DNA of 64,000 nt, from the NCBI GenBank assembly GCA_028277105.1, contig JANQHO010000156.1, positions 36,221-100,220 of the forward strand, given 5' to 3'. Made by a program: the position numbers and the translations under genes. Each line of letters starts with the position of its first letter. Position 1 is the stretch's first letter. Shown here in pieces: positions 37,671 through 47,307 of this stretch. Below the pieces are notes generated by a model. That model did not search any database. It was given only the letters and a program-made list of their open reading frames with translations, and was not told where the DNA came from. Origin of the DNA: Owenweeksia sp. GTDB lineage: Bacteria > Bacteroidota > Bacteroidia > Flavobacteriales > Schleiferiaceae.

Positions 37671-39212
37671 TTAGTTAATTGTTTGAGGAATAATTATTCT
37701 GACCTGCGTCCCCAGTTTTGGTTTGCTGGTGATCTCAATTTTCCCCTCCAGAACTTCCAGAGCCCATTTAACATAACTGAGCCCCAGGCCAAAACCTTTT
37801 ACATTGTGTATATTTTTTTGTGGTACCCGGTAAAACTTTTCAAAGATGTGCCCCAATTGCTCCCGGCTCATACCTATGCCCTTGTCTTTAACTGTTATGA
37901 TGTTATATTTTCCTTCGCAGGAAGTACTCAATTCAATGACCGGGACCTTATTGGAATACTTTACGGCATTGTCTAGGATATTGTCAATGATATTAGAGAG
38001 ATGTACTTCATCACTGCTTACCGGTTTAAGATCAGGCTGCAGGTTCATCCCGAACTTTCCCTTGCGCGACTCCACCTCCAATTGGTAAGGCCGGGAAGCC
38101 TTCTTCACCAAATTATTTAGATCTACTTGCCGGAAGTTCAGGTCGGGACTCGTTGCATCGTAAGTGAGGCTTTTTAACACGGTGTCAATATTCTTTTTTT
38201 GTCTTTCGTTCTCTTCCTTTACGATAGTCAGTAAATCTCTTTGGATAGCTCCGTCTTTTTTACCATGCCGGAACAGGGTCTCCACGGCAAGGCCAACGTT
38301 GGTAACCGGGGTTTTAAACTCGTGTATCATATTGTCGATAAAGTCGGTGCGCCAGATCACCAGTTTCCTTTGCTTATTGGCCACCCTCACAAAAAGCCAG
38401 GCCATAATAAGGATGACGGCACTAATGCCCAGGGTACTCAGTATCATGGTCCAGGGCAGGCTCCTGGCCAGGTAATCTGCTTCCGGGAAATACAATTCCA
38501 AATGCAGGGGGTGGATAAAATAGCTGCCGGCAAAAAGCTCGGTCTGCACTCCTTTGTTAAAGCTGCTTCCATTTATTTCACCGGCAGAAGCATATAATAA
38601 ACGAGGGCTTTCCCCTGAGACCCAGAAAGCGTAGTGAAAAGGAAAATCGCAGCCGGAGGCCTGCAATTTTGCGGTAAAGATCTCCCTCAGAGAAGAAGTA
38701 TCCACATAATCGAATAAGGAAGATGGTTCTGTGAAATTTTCCCTGAAATCATCAATGGTAACCAACTCTTCCGACTTGTGCCCGGCCGGAAGTGGCATGG
38801 CAGCCGTAAGCTCGGTACCCGGTGGAAAGAGGTATTCAAAACGCAGTTCCACCTCCAGATCTACCGGGGTTTCAAATACCAGTCCTTTGTAAGCCCAGAG
38901 TGAATCCTGCCGCTCTTTGCTCCAGTAAAATGTTTCCACCGTATCGGCTGCTTTGTTCCCTTCATCATGGTGAAATGACCTCAGCAACTGCACACCTTCC
39001 CCTGCACCTATACGAATACTGCTGAACAGTTCAAAACAGGAGCTGATCTCCTGCAGTTCCGCCCCGCCTTCATTTACTATCTCCTGCAATTCCCTTTGCA
39101 GACTTTCTTCCTGGAGGCTCAGCGCTTTCTGGATCCAGTAATACTGTACGAACAGCAGACCCAGCATGGTGCTGAAAAAAAGCAGGAGGTATGTTTTGTA
39201 GCGGGCAAGCAT
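37671..39212 (-). CDS. Sensor histidine kinase
   Basis: The 513-residue kinase has two transmembrane helices (about 7-25 and 254-276) flanking a roughly 225-residue periplasmic sensor region. The HisKA domain carries His297 in NMIHEFKTPVTNVG, and the ATPase domain has IIDNILDNAVKYS (N box), KDKGIGM and GFGLGLSYVK. It is cotranscribed with the OmpR-type regulator that follows. The ligand is unknown. Confidence 0.92.
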   Translation of the reverse strand: MLARYKTYLLLFFSTMLGLLFVQYYWIQKALSLQEESLQRELQEIVNEGGAELQEISSCFELFSSIRIGAGEGVQLLRSFHHDEGNKAADTVETFYWSKERQDSLWAYKGLVFETPVDLEVELRFEYLFPPGTELTAAMPLPAGHKSEELVTIDDFRENFTEPSSLFDYVDTSSLREIFTAKLQASGCDFPFHYAFWVSGESPRLLYASAGEINGSSFNKGVQTELFAGSYFIHPLHLELYFPEADYLARSLPWTMILSTLGISAVILIMAWLFVRVANKQRKLVIWRTDFIDNMIHEFKTPVTNVGLAVETLFRHGKKDGAIQRDLLTIVKEENERQKKNIDTVLKSLTYDATSPDLNFRQVDLNNLVKKASRPYQLEVESRKGKFGMNLQPDLKPVSSDEVHLSNIIDNILDNAVKYSNKVPVIELSTSCEGKYNIITVKDKGIGMSREQLGHIFEKFYRVPQKNIHNVKGFGLGLSYVKWALEVLEGKIEITSKPKLGTQVRIIIPQTIN

Positions 39213-39216
39213 ATTT

Positions 39217-39224
39217 CAAATATA
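39217..39224 (-). promoter_or_regulatory. -7 promoter element directly in front of the kinase start codon
   Basis: On the minus strand this reads TATATTTG, an exact TAnnTTTG match ending four bases before the ATG at 39212. Transcription would start at or next to the start codon, giving a leaderless or nearly leaderless mRNA. Confidence 0.45.
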
Positions 39225-39319
39225 CTTTTCTGCTATGCTGCTTTACTTTTATTCCAAAATTTAAGAATGTTTTAAGTTTTTTTAAGCAGTTTTTAGCAAG
39301 GCAGGTAGGGGGCTAAGAA

Positions 39320-39327
39320 TAAATTTG
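39320..39327 (+). promoter_or_regulatory. -7 promoter element of the kelch-protein gene
   Basis: TAAATTTG matches TAnnTTTG exactly and lies 27 bases before the ATG at 39355. The in-frame TTG at 39325 sits inside it and is therefore not a plausible start. Confidence 0.5.
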
Positions 39328-39354
39328 GGTTTACATGAATCAAGTCCCGTAGAT

Positions 39355-40554
39355 ATGATCCGAAAAATTACCCTTCTTGCAAGTTTCATTTTATTTCTCG
39401 CTTTTACCAACTTCCCCTCAACTGCTCAATCGTGGAACAGCATCAGCAACTTTGGCGGAGCCGCTACAGACGGGGCACTGGCCCTTACCATAAACGGCAA
39501 AGCTTATGTTTTTGGTGGTATAAAATACAATGAGGTTTGGGAATATGATCCGGTTTCCGACACCTGGAGTTCAAAAGCAAGTATCCCGGTAAATGGAAAT
39601 CTGGCCTGGGCTTTTGGTTTTGTATTAAACAACCAGGCTTATGTAGTGGGAGGCGACACTACCGGCTCCTTTGCGGTTACCGACCGGGTACAGGTATACG
39701 ATCCTGTGGCCGATAGCTGGACCGAAAAAGCGCCTTATGGCGGAGGCCCTGCTGACGGTGGTTTTGCCTTTACTATGAGTGGCAAGGCTTACGTAGGCGG
39801 AGGATTTGACGGGGCTAACCTGAAGAACGATTTCTGGGAATACGACCCGGTGGCCGATAGCTGGACGCAACTGACTAACCTGCCTACGGGTCCGGTCATC
39901 TTCCCCGTGAGCTTTACCCTGGGCAACAAAGCTTATATGGGAACCGGTGACCTGGGAGTAGGGGAAACCAAGGCCTTTTGGGAATTTGACCCGGCTACTA
40001 AAAACTGGCAGCAAAAAGCCGACCTGCCGGGTGGAGCCAGACAAGCTGCCGTAGGTTTTGCTTTGGATGGCAAAGGTTATATAGGTGGTGGACAAACCGG
40101 CTATACTTCCAACTTCAGCGATTTTTACGAATACGATCCCGTGGCCGATAGTTGGACCGCTATCGCATCTTTTCCGGTAATGAGCACGGCCTGGTCATCG
40201 GCCTTTGTGATAGGCAATGAGGCTTACGTAGGGCTGGGTGTGATCTTTCCCGCTTTTACTTTTTCCAATGCTTTCTACAAGATCACCCTGGGCTCTTTAT
40301 CTGCTGACGATGAAAAAACAAATAGACTCATTATTTCTCCCAATCCGGTTACCCAGGTGCTTAGCATTGAGAACATCAAACTCAACGGTCCGGAGGACGA
40401 ACTTTTACTGCTTGACGCCAGCGGTAAAACCATAGGTAGCTATCTACCACCTGTACATTATCACACAAAAATGGAGCTGGATCTTTCAGCTTTACCTCAA
40501 GGCCTTTATTTCATAAAAGCCAACCTTAATACTTACAAGCTGCTAAAGCTTTAA
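39355..40554 (+). CDS. Kelch-repeat surface protein with T9SS sorting domain
   Basis: From the ATG at 39355 the product has 399 residues: a signal peptide (ending near FPSTAQ), five to six kelch repeats that form a beta-propeller (recurring YDPVADSWT and AYVGGG elements), and a type A T9SS domain (LIISPNPVTQVLSIENI, ending LPQGLYFIKANLNTYKLLKL). It is predicted to be secreted and attached to the cell surface. Function is unknown; kelch propellers usually mediate binding. Confidence 0.88.
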   Translation: MIRKITLLASFILFLAFTNFPSTAQSWNSISNFGGAATDGALALTINGKAYVFGGIKYNEVWEYDPVSDTWSSKASIPVNGNLAWAFGFVLNNQAYVVGGDTTGSFAVTDRVQVYDPVADSWTEKAPYGGGPADGGFAFTMSGKAYVGGGFDGANLKNDFWEYDPVADSWTQLTNLPTGPVIFPVSFTLGNKAYMGTGDLGVGETKAFWEFDPATKNWQQKADLPGGARQAAVGFALDGKGYIGGGQTGYTSNFSDFYEYDPVADSWTAIASFPVMSTAWSSAFVIGNEAYVGLGVIFPAFTFSNAFYKITLGSLSADDEKTNRLIISPNPVTQVLSIENIKLNGPEDELLLLDASGKTIGSYLPPVHYHTKMELDLSALPQGLYFIKANLNTYKLLKL

Positions 40555-40587
40555 ACCTTTTTCTTTACACGCTCTTCTTCAACAAAG

Positions 40588-40611
40588 CCTTCCCCTCGGG
40601 GAAGGTTTTTT
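40588..40611 (+). terminator. Terminator between the kelch gene and secA
   Basis: CCTTCCCC pairs with GGGGAAGG and is followed by a run of six T on the plus strand. It directly abuts the secA stop codon (40610-40612) and may also end secA transcription. Confidence 0.75.
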
Positions 40612-43600
40612 ATTCCACTATCATCCACTGCTGGCTGTCGATCAGCGGCAGGGCTTTTTTGTATTTCATTTCCTTTTTTTCTCCCGTAGTCAGGTTCTGA
40701 ATAGTTACCGAGTCATTACGGCCATACTTTTTCTCTGAAACCACCGGCTTGGGTTTGGGCGGGGCCACGGTTTGGGTCTCGCCCGATGAAGTAGCGGCCG
40801 CCATTTGGGGATGTGAAGTTTGCAGGCGGTCGTAATTGGTTCTGCGCGGAGCGCGGGCCTGCTGTACCTGGTCGGTATCCTGGCTGGGCAGTTGCCCTTT
40901 AAAGAGGAAGGAAACGATCTCCTTATTGCTCTTGTCTACCATACTCTTGAAGAGCTCAAAAGCCTCGAATTTGTAGATCAGAAGCGGGTCTTTTTGCTCG
41001 TAAACTGCTCCCTGTACGCTCTGGCGCAGATCGTCCATATCGCGCAGGTGCTCTTTCCAGGTATCGTCAATAATGGCCAGTACTATACTTTTTTCCAAGT
41101 CGCGGATCAGGCGTTTGCCTTCGGTTTCAAAAGCCTTTTTGAGGTTGGTCACCACCTGTATGCCTTTGATGCCATCGGTGATGGGCACCACGATGTTCTC
41201 AAACTTATCGGACTGGTTCTCGTATACGCTTTTGATCACGGGATAGGCCATCTCGGCTATCCTGCGGTTTTTCTCGGAATATCCGGCCAGTACTTTGTCA
41301 TAAAGCTGGTCAATTAGTTCAGCCTGACTGGTCTTTTCAAACTCTTCCGGGCTAAAAGGGCTTTCCATGGTGAACACCCGGGCCAGCTCCAGCTGAAAGG
41401 CTCCGTAATCCTTGGCTTCCTGGTGCTCACTTACAATGCTTTCGCAGGTTTCGTAAAACATATTGGCAATGTCTACCTGCAGCCGCTCCCCGTAAAGGGC
41501 GTGCTTTCTGCGCTTGTAGATCACCTCCCTTTGGGAGTTCATCACATCATCGTATTCCAGCAGACGCTTGCGGATTCCGAAGTTGTTTTCCTCTACTTTC
41601 TTTTGAGCCCGTTCGATGGATTTGGACACCATGCTGTGCTGGATCACTTCCCCTTCCTTCAGCCCCATGCGGTCCATCAGGCTGGCGATCCGCTCCGAAC
41701 CAAAGAGGCGCATGAGGTTGTCTTCCAGCGATACAAAGAACTGGGAGCTACCGGGGTCTCCCTGGCGGCCGGCCCTACCGCGCAACTGGCGGTCTACCCT
41801 GCGCGAATCGTGGCGCTCGGTACCGATAATAGCTAGGCCACCGGCTCCTTTACTTTCGGGGGTCAGTTTAATGTCGGTACCCCTACCGGCCATATTGGTG
41901 GCGATGGTTACCGTGCCGGGTTTTCCGGCTTCGGCTACGATCTCGGCCTCTTTCTGGTGAAGCTTGGCGTTCAGTACGTTGTGCCTGATCTTGCGCATTT
42001 TTAAAGCGCGGCTCAGCAATTCGGAGATCTCTACCGAAGTGGTACCTACCAGTACGGGGCGGCCTCCATCTACCAGGGTGTTGATCTCGTCAATTACGGC
42101 ATTGTATTTTTCGCGTTTGGTCTTGTACACCAGGTCTTCCCGGTCATCGCGCGCAATGGGTCTATTGGTGGGAATTACCGTTACCTCCAGCTTGTAGATG
42201 TCGAAAAATTCGCCTGCCTCGGTTTCTGCGGTTCCGGTCATACCACTCAACTTATTGTACATGCGGAAGTAGTTCTGCAGGGTAATGGTGGCATAGGTTT
42301 GGGTAGCGGCTTCTATCTTTACGTTCTCCTTGGCTTCTATGGCCTGGTGCAAACCATCGGAATACCTGCGGCCTTCCATAATACGGCCGGTCTGCTCGTC
42401 TACGATCTTCACCTTGTTTTCCATTACCACGTACTCGGTATCCTTTTCAAAAAGAGTGTAGGCCTTCAGCAGTTGGTTCATGGTGTGGATGCGCTCGCTC
42501 TTGATGGAAAAGTTGCGCATGATCTCTTCCCTCTTCTCTGCCCTTGCTTTGGGCTCCATCTCGGCTTCGTCCAGTTGCCCCAGCTCGGAAGCAATGTCGG
42601 GCATGAGGAAAAAGTCGCGGTCGGTACCTTCTGATATCAGGTCGATCCCTTTATCCGTCAGGTCGATCTGGTTGTTCTTCTCATCGATGGTGAAGTACAG
42701 CTCATCGTCTATGATGTGCATATTCTTCATCTGCTCCTGCATGTAGAGGTTTTCGGTCTTCTGCAGCAGGGTTTTGCGGCCTTCTTCGCTCAGGAATTTG
42801 ATGAGGGCCTTGTTTTTGGGCAAACCGCGGTGGGAGCGCAAGAGCTTTACCCCGCCCTCTTTGGTGTCGCCCGAGGTGATCAGTTGCTTGGCGTCCCGCA
42901 GTTCTTTGGTGATAAAGGCGCGCTGGGCTTCCACCAGTTTGCTGACGTGGGGTTTCAGTTCGTTGAATTCGTGGCGGTCGCCTTTGGGCGTAGGGCCGGA
43001 AATGATGAGAGGGGTACGGGCATCGTCTACCAGTACGGAGTCTACCTCATCCACGATAGCGTAGTTGTGCTTGCGCTGCACCAGGTCTTCCGGGCTGCGG
43101 GCCATATTGTCGCGCAGGTAGTCAAAACCAAATTCATTATTGGTTCCGTAAGTGATATCGGCCAAATAAGCTTGTCTGCGTTCTTCAGAATTAGGCTGAT
43201 GGCGGTCAATGCAATCGATGCTGAGGCCGTGGAACTGGAAGAGGGGCCCCATCCACTCGGCATCCCTACGCGCCAGGTAATCGTTTACCGTAACCAGGTG
43301 CACCCCTTTGCCGGGCAGGGCGTTGAGGTAAACGGGCAGAGTAGCCACCAGGGTCTTACCTTCACCGGTAGCCATTTCCGCTATGCTGCCGCTGTGCAAT
43401 ACCGAACCCCCGATGAGCTGCACATCGTAATGTACCATATCCCAGCTGATCTCGTTGCCGGCCGCCAGCCAGGAATTCTTCCAGATGGCCTGATCGCCTT
43501 CTACACTCACCGCGTCCATGGTCTGGCTCAGTTCGCGGTCGTAATCGCTGGCCGTAACCTTAAGGCCACCGTTCTCCTTAAACCTGCGGGCGGTCTCTTT

Positions 43601-43942
43601 CACTACCGAAAAAGCTTCGGGCAGTATTTCTTTGAGCAGCACCTCGGTCTTTTCGTAGGCCTCTTCCTCCAGCTTGTCCAGTTCGTTGTAGAGGCTTTCT
43701 TTTACTTCTATGTCTTCTTCCGTTTCCAGCTGGCGGGTAATTTCTTCGGTGCGCCTGGTCTCTTCCGCAATATTGTCAGCTATGCGCTGGCGGAACTCCG
43801 CGGTCTTGGCGCGCAGTTCGTCATCCGAAAGCCCGGTGAAAGAAGGATATGTTGTATTGATCTCGTCAACTATAGGTTGCAGGTTTTTGATGTCGCGGTC
43901 GCTTTTGGAGCCAAAAACCTTTTGTAAGAGATTACCGATCAT
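40610..43942 (-). CDS. secA: Preprotein translocase ATPase SecA
   Basis: The 1110-residue protein is the SecA motor that drives export through SecYEG. Walker A GEGKT lies in [17 protein letters not shown], the DEAD-like motif in [20 protein letters not shown], and motif VI in [18 protein letters not shown]. It is longer than the Escherichia coli protein (901 residues), as is usual in Bacteroidota. The C-terminus ends in a Pro/Lys-rich linker and a short beta element ([14 protein letters not shown]) instead of the cysteine-containing zinc motif. Base composition is more GC-rich than the array downstream. Confidence 0.97.
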   Translation of the reverse strand: MIGNLLQKVFGSKSDRDIKNLQPIVDEINTTYPSFTGLSDDELRAKTAEFRQRIADNIAEETRRTEEITRQLETEEDIEVKESLYNELDKLEEEAYEKTEVLLKEILPEAFSVVKETARRFKENGGLKVTASDYDRELSQTMDAVSVEGDQAIWKNSWLAAGNEISWDMVHYDVQLIGGSVLHSGSIAEMATGEGKTLVATLPVYLNALPGKGVHLVTVNDYLARRDAEWMGPLFQFHGLSIDCIDRHQPNSEERRQAYLADITYGTNNEFGFDYLRDNMARSPEDLVQRKHNYAIVDEVDSVLVDDARTPLIISGPTPKGDRHEFNELKPHVSKLVEAQRAFITKELRDAKQLITSGDTKEGGVKLLRSHRGLPKNKALIKFLSEEGRKTLLQKTENLYMQEQMKNMHIIDDELYFTIDEKNNQIDLTDKGIDLISEGTDRDFFLMPDIASELGQLDEAEMEPKARAEKREEIMRNFSIKSERIHTMNQLLKAYTLFEKDTEYVVMENKVKIVDEQTGRIMEGRRYSDGLHQAIEAKENVKIEAATQTYATITLQNYFRMYNKLSGMTGTAETEAGEFFDIYKLEVTVIPTNRPIARDDREDLVYKTKREKYNAVIDEINTLVDGGRPVLVGTTSVEISELLSRALKMRKIRHNVLNAKLHQKEAEIVAEAGKPGTVTIATNMAGRGTDIKLTPESKGAGGLAIIGTERHDSRRVDRQLRGRAGRQGDPGSSQFFVSLEDNLMRLFGSERIASLMDRMGLKEGEVIQHSMVSKSIERAQKKVEENNFGIRKRLLEYDDVMNSQREVIYKRRKHALYGERLQVDIANMFYETCESIVSEHQEAKDYGAFQLELARVFTMESPFSPEEFEKTSQAELIDQLYDKVLAGYSEKNRRIAEMAYPVIKSVYENQSDKFENIVVPITDGIKGIQVVTNLKKAFETEGKRLIRDLEKSIVLAIIDDTWKEHLRDMDDLRQSVQGAVYEQKDPLLIYKFEAFELFKSMVDKSNKEIVSFLFKGQLPSQDTDQVQQARAPRRTNYDRLQTSHPQMAAATSSGETQTVAPPKPKPVVSEKKYGRNDSVTIQNLTTGEKKEMKYKKALPLIDSQQWMIVE

Positions 43943-43963
43943 AGTACTATTTTAACAGGGAGG

Positions 43964-43971
43964 CAAAGGTA
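43964..43971 (-). promoter_or_regulatory. -7 promoter element of secA
   Basis: On the minus strand this reads TACCTTTG, an exact TAnnTTTG match 21 bases upstream of the secA ATG. No clear -33 partner is present. Confidence 0.45.
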
Positions 43972-44048
43972 GCCATTATTGAACGGTCAGAGAAGTGCCA
44001 AAAGTATGCCGGGGGAGAGAGGGGTGACGGAATGGCGGGGGAAGTCTC

Positions 44049-44876
44049 TTATAGATCAAGCGGGCTCACCACATTGAGTAAAGACGGTTTGGCGATATGG
44101 GTGTAGATCATAGTTGTTTTAATACTATTATGCCCTAACAATTCCTGTATAACCCGGATATCAACACCGTTTTCAAGCAGATGAGTAGCATAACTGTGCC
44201 GCAGATTATGGGATGACAATTTCTTTGCAATGCCAACTTTCTTCAATCCGGCCTTAAGTATTTGATTGACACTAGTGGCAGAATACCGACCTCCTTTCTG
44301 GCCTTCGAACAAAAAGTTGATAGGCTGGAATTGTCTATAATATTCTCTAAGCATCACCAGTAGCTTTTGTGAAAGAGGCAAGTATCTGTCCTTATTGCCT
44401 TTGCCTCCGCGAACAGCTACAAGCATTCTTGCCGAATCAATATCCTTTACCCTTAATTCGATCAGCTCACCTACTCTTAAACCTGCACTATATATAGTTG
44501 CCATAATACAGCGATGTTTTATGTTCTTGATAGCTGTCAATAATTTCCCAACCTCATCTTGAGACAATACCTCAGGAATTTTAAATGGTTTTCTGTCGGG
44601 CAGGATTGCATCCAAATTGATGGTTTCCTTACACATTTCCCTGTAATATAACTTCAAGGCATTTATTAATTGTTTTTGGGTAGAACAGGATGCCCTTTTA
44701 TGCCTGATCAGTTTATAAACATAACGGAACAGTTCATCTTCAGATATGCTGTGAAGTGGTCTTTTGAAATACCGTTCAACCTGCCCTAAAAAGGTGGTGT
44801 AGGTTTTAATAGTATTAGCACTATAGCGTTTAACCTCCAATATTTTCCCAAAATCAACAATAGACATGATAACCAT
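44049..44876 (-). CDS. Tyrosine recombinase (integron-integrase-like without the IntI insertion)
   Basis: This 275-residue site-specific recombinase has all catalytic residues: Arg134 (AGLRVGE), Lys159 (GGKGNKDR), His223 and Arg226 (HNLRH), His249 (LLGHN) and Tyr258 (MIYTH). An N-terminal SAM-like DNA-binding domain spans about 1-95. The C-terminus (ELLGH..TTMIYTH..SPLD) closely resembles IntI. Between REYY (178) and FLFEG (188), however, it lacks the roughly 40 residues, including the alpha-I2 helix, that canonical IntI uses to handle single-stranded attC. It heads a divergent attC-like array, so it is the likely integrase. A Xer-like or transposon recombinase is the alternative. Confidence 0.85.
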   Translation of the reverse strand: MVIMSIVDFGKILEVKRYSANTIKTYTTFLGQVERYFKRPLHSISEDELFRYVYKLIRHKRASCSTQKQLINALKLYYREMCKETINLDAILPDRKPFKIPEVLSQDEVGKLLTAIKNIKHRCIMATIYSAGLRVGELIELRVKDIDSARMLVAVRGGKGNKDRYLPLSQKLLVMLREYYRQFQPINFLFEGQKGGRYSATSVNQILKAGLKKVGIAKKLSSHNLRHSYATHLLENGVDIRVIQELLGHNSIKTTMIYTHIAKPSLLNVVSPLDL

Positions 44877-44963
44877 AAAGTTAGATGTTTCTTTGGATAA
44901 CCTGCCGCCATAAGACTAAAAACGAAAGTTTTTTGGCTATGTTTGTTTATCTAATAGTTGGCA
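44877..44963 (+). promoter_or_regulatory. Candidate attI region with outward promoter (Pc-like)
   Basis: The interval between the recombinase start and the first cassette contains TATGTTTG (44938-44945), an exact -7 element pointing into the array. A hairpin AAAAAC-GAAA-GTTTTT lies at 44918-44933, and a GTTGGCA core at 44957-44963 has the same form as the attC-like ends further on. This is where an integron would carry attI and Pc. The first cassette gene starts 21 bases after the core. Confidence 0.45.
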
Positions 44964-44983
44964 TTCATTATAACGAACGAACA

Positions 44984-46096
44984 ATGATAAATTTTGGCAT
45001 AAAAAAAGATTTAACTCTCGATTTTTTGAGAAATGATGTGAAATCGGTCATTTCTTTCCAAGATGGAAAAAAGGAAATGCAAAGTTTCTACAATGAAAAA
45101 GGCGATAGAACTTTAAGAAAACATTTTGATGAGGATGAAACTTTGAGAATGAAACAAGAAACAACCTTTGAAAATGGATTCAAAACAGGTTACATCAATT
45201 ATGACAGTTACGACAATCGAGATAGCTTCGGACAATATCAATTAGACCATTTAGGCAGAGTAATTGCCAAATACCACAATGGACAATTAGAAGAAGAATA
45301 TCAATACAATGATTTAGGACAAATTGAAATACTTCTTTACACAAATACGGGAGCCAAGGAACTGTATGAATATGACTCTCGGAATATGGCAGTTAAACAA
45401 TTAAGCCTTCAAGGAGAAAATTCTTTATTTGGCTCAATGTTTGGCGGACCAAAAAAGAAACTGACCGTATTTGAGAATGATTCCTTTGGCAACATAACCG
45501 AAATGAAAGTTTACGATGCTGAAACTCAACAATTATTGTTCACTCAAAAAAATGAAATAAATGAAAAAGGAGATGAAATTGAATGTCTTAATATAAATGG
45601 AGACGGTTCACAATATTCTGCGATATTTTATGAGTATGAATACGACAACAAGGGTAATTGGATTTTAAGAAAGACATTTGATAAAGATAGGAACTTGAAA
45701 AAAGAAGAAAAGCGAAATATACTTTATCATTCGGAGCAAGATTTCAATTTTGACAGAGAAACAATAAAACCTGATTGGGATTATAAATGTAAGAGGTTGA
45801 ATGGTCAAAGACTGGCTCTGTTATTTATGGCTCTTTCAAAAAAACTATTCGCACGACCAATGAAAGGTCAGGTTTACTATGAAAGTAACGGAGATGGTAG
45901 TTGTACTTTATTTTTTTCTAAAGACTACTATCCACTTTTAAAAGAATCAATTGACAAGGCCTATGATAATGGAAAATTTGCTCAAAGTAATTCTGAATCC
46001 GATTGGAATGACTTGAAATATTCTATAGATGGAGCTGAAATATCCGAAAGGAATGATATTGAAAATTTAGAGCTTTACAGCCTATTTGATGAATAA
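44984..46096 (+). CDS. Cassette 1: YD/RHS-like repeat protein, function unknown
   Basis: I start the gene at the ATG at 44984, after the recombination core, rather than at in-frame codons further upstream that would cross the candidate attI. The 370-residue protein contains about ten degenerate YD-type beta repeats (for example KYHNGQLEEEYQYNDLGQI and YEYEYDNKGNWILRKTF). The C-terminal 90 residues are non-repetitive, with a GQVYYESNGDGSC segment. No signal peptide is visible. It could be a toxin-like or immunity-like RHS relative, but nothing fixes a function. Confidence 0.7.
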   Translation: MINFGIKKDLTLDFLRNDVKSVISFQDGKKEMQSFYNEKGDRTLRKHFDEDETLRMKQETTFENGFKTGYINYDSYDNRDSFGQYQLDHLGRVIAKYHNGQLEEEYQYNDLGQIEILLYTNTGAKELYEYDSRNMAVKQLSLQGENSLFGSMFGGPKKKLTVFENDSFGNITEMKVYDAETQQLLFTQKNEINEKGDEIECLNINGDGSQYSAIFYEYEYDNKGNWILRKTFDKDRNLKKEEKRNILYHSEQDFNFDRETIKPDWDYKCKRLNGQRLALLFMALSKKLFARPMKGQVYYESNGDGSCTLFFSKDYYPLLKESIDKAYDNGKFAQSNSESDWNDLKYSIDGAEISERNDIENLELYSLFDE

Positions 46097-46106
46097 AATA
46101 CCGAAA

Positions 46107-46237
46107 TGCCAACATTGGCTATAAGTAATTGCTTATTCTCGCCTACTTTGGAAATTCCTGTGGGATTTCAAGCTTGGTGTGTACTTGCAAAGTTAAGTGC
46201 TAACCCACGCAACTACTCATAGCCGAGACCGTTCAGA
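46107..46237 (+). repeat. attC-like site 1
   Basis: The 5' arm AACATTGGCTATAAGTAATTGC (46111 onward) pairs imperfectly with the 3' arm ACTCATAGCC..GACCGTTC. The site ends in the core GTTCAGA (46231-46237). The central part is long and poorly paired. Confidence 0.6.
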
Positions 46238-46319
46238 GCAACTTGCCTTGCGGCAAGGTATTGTTGCTCCTTCCGAAACTAGTTCGGAATCCCACTCCAA
46301 TACCAAGTTGCTCTGAACG
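46230..46319 (+). repeat. Core-copying inverted-repeat element 1
   Basis: CGTTCAGAGCAACTTG (46230-46245) and CAAGTTGCTCTGAACG (46304-46319) form a perfect 16-bp inverted repeat. The outer arm includes the attC core GTTCAGA. Inside lie two more hairpins, TTGCC-TTGC-GGCAA and TTCCGAA-ACTAG-TTCGGAA. It has no coding content. Confidence 0.75.
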
Positions 46320-46394
46320 AAGCGCTAAACCGAAAAGCCCTCTGTTTGCCTTAGGCTGTGCAACTTCGTTGTGCGGCAGCTAAAAACAAAGACA

Positions 46395-47105
46395 ATGAAA
46401 AACATTTTAACTGCCCTAATCCTACTAGTTTCAATTACAGCTTTTGGACAACAAATGACTTGGGAACAATGGGAAAAAGAATCCCAAACAAATATCCGGT
46501 TACTTCCAAAATATGGGAACGTTGAAAAAACCAAAGAGCAAAAAAAGTCTGACGAAGAATTTATTGAAACTATTCTTAAACAAGACTCCACCCACAGGAA
46601 AGGGTCAGACCATTTAATAAGATTAGGGTTTCAATACCTGTATCGAGACATTAAAACTGCTATGTATAGATTTAATCAAGCTTATCTGCTTGACTCAACT
46701 AACACAGATATTTATTGGGGATTTGGTGCAGTTTATATGACTTTAGGACAATATCAAAAAGCTAAAGAGCAGTACGAAGAAGGACTAAAGAAAGACCCTA
46801 AGAATACTCACCTTTTAACTGACTACGGAACTTACTTTATGGCACAGTATTATGCTCTTGAATCAATTGAGAAAGAATTGGCTCTCCAGAATTTGGATTC
46901 AGCCATTAACTATATGACCCAATCCTATAATCTTGACCCAACAGACCAAAACACAACGTTTAAATTGTCAATTTTATATTGGAATAAGGGAGACTGCGAC
47001 AATGCATGGAAATACTATGATGAATGTAAAGCATTAGGAGGACGGCCAATTACAGAAGCATATACAAAAGACTTGGAAAAGAAATGTAAACGGAAAAAGA
47101 AATAA
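46395..47105 (+). CDS. Cassette 2: exported TPR protein
   Basis: The gene begins at the ATG at 46395, followed by a signal peptide (MKNILTALILLVSITAFGQQ), and encodes 236 residues. At least three TPR motifs lie between residues 60 and 225 (for example DIYWGFGAVYMTLGQYQKAK). TPRs mediate protein contacts, and no enzymatic motif is visible. It lacks a recognisable promoter and lies after inverted-repeat element 1. Confidence 0.75.
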   Translation: MKNILTALILLVSITAFGQQMTWEQWEKESQTNIRLLPKYGNVEKTKEQKKSDEEFIETILKQDSTHRKGSDHLIRLGFQYLYRDIKTAMYRFNQAYLLDSTNTDIYWGFGAVYMTLGQYQKAKEQYEEGLKKDPKNTHLLTDYGTYFMAQYYALESIEKELALQNLDSAINYMTQSYNLDPTDQNTTFKLSILYWNKGDCDNAWKYYDECKALGGRPITEAYTKDLEKKCKRKKK

Positions 47106-47109
47106 AAAC

Positions 47110-47307
47110 GCTACACAACACGGTATATAGCAAATAGGGCGTTTAGTGGTTTCCAAAAGTTCAGTGCTATCTAACAACACCGCCAAATCGTTGATTTGGC
47201 TTTTAAGAATGAATAAATTAAAAACAAAATACAACGTTTTAGCTCAGTGCAAACTCGAAAGTTTATCGCTTTCTACTGCCCTACTTACCATGTACTAACC
47301 GTTGTCA
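47110..47307 (+). repeat. attC-like site 2 with internal hairpin
   Basis: The 5' arm ACACAACACGGTATATAG..AAATAGGGCG pairs with the 3' arm CTGCCCTACTTACCATGTAC..AACCGTTGTC. The core is GTTGTCA (47301-47307). A perfect 8-bp hairpin GCCAAATC-GTT-GATTTGGC followed by TTTT (47182-47204) sits inside and may terminate the upstream transcript. Confidence 0.65.

Noticed and set aside
42716..43927. A 403-codon open frame antisense to secA, with others nearby
   Set aside because: SecA fills the opposite strand with full-length motifs. The antisense frames have no family resemblance and arise from codon bias.
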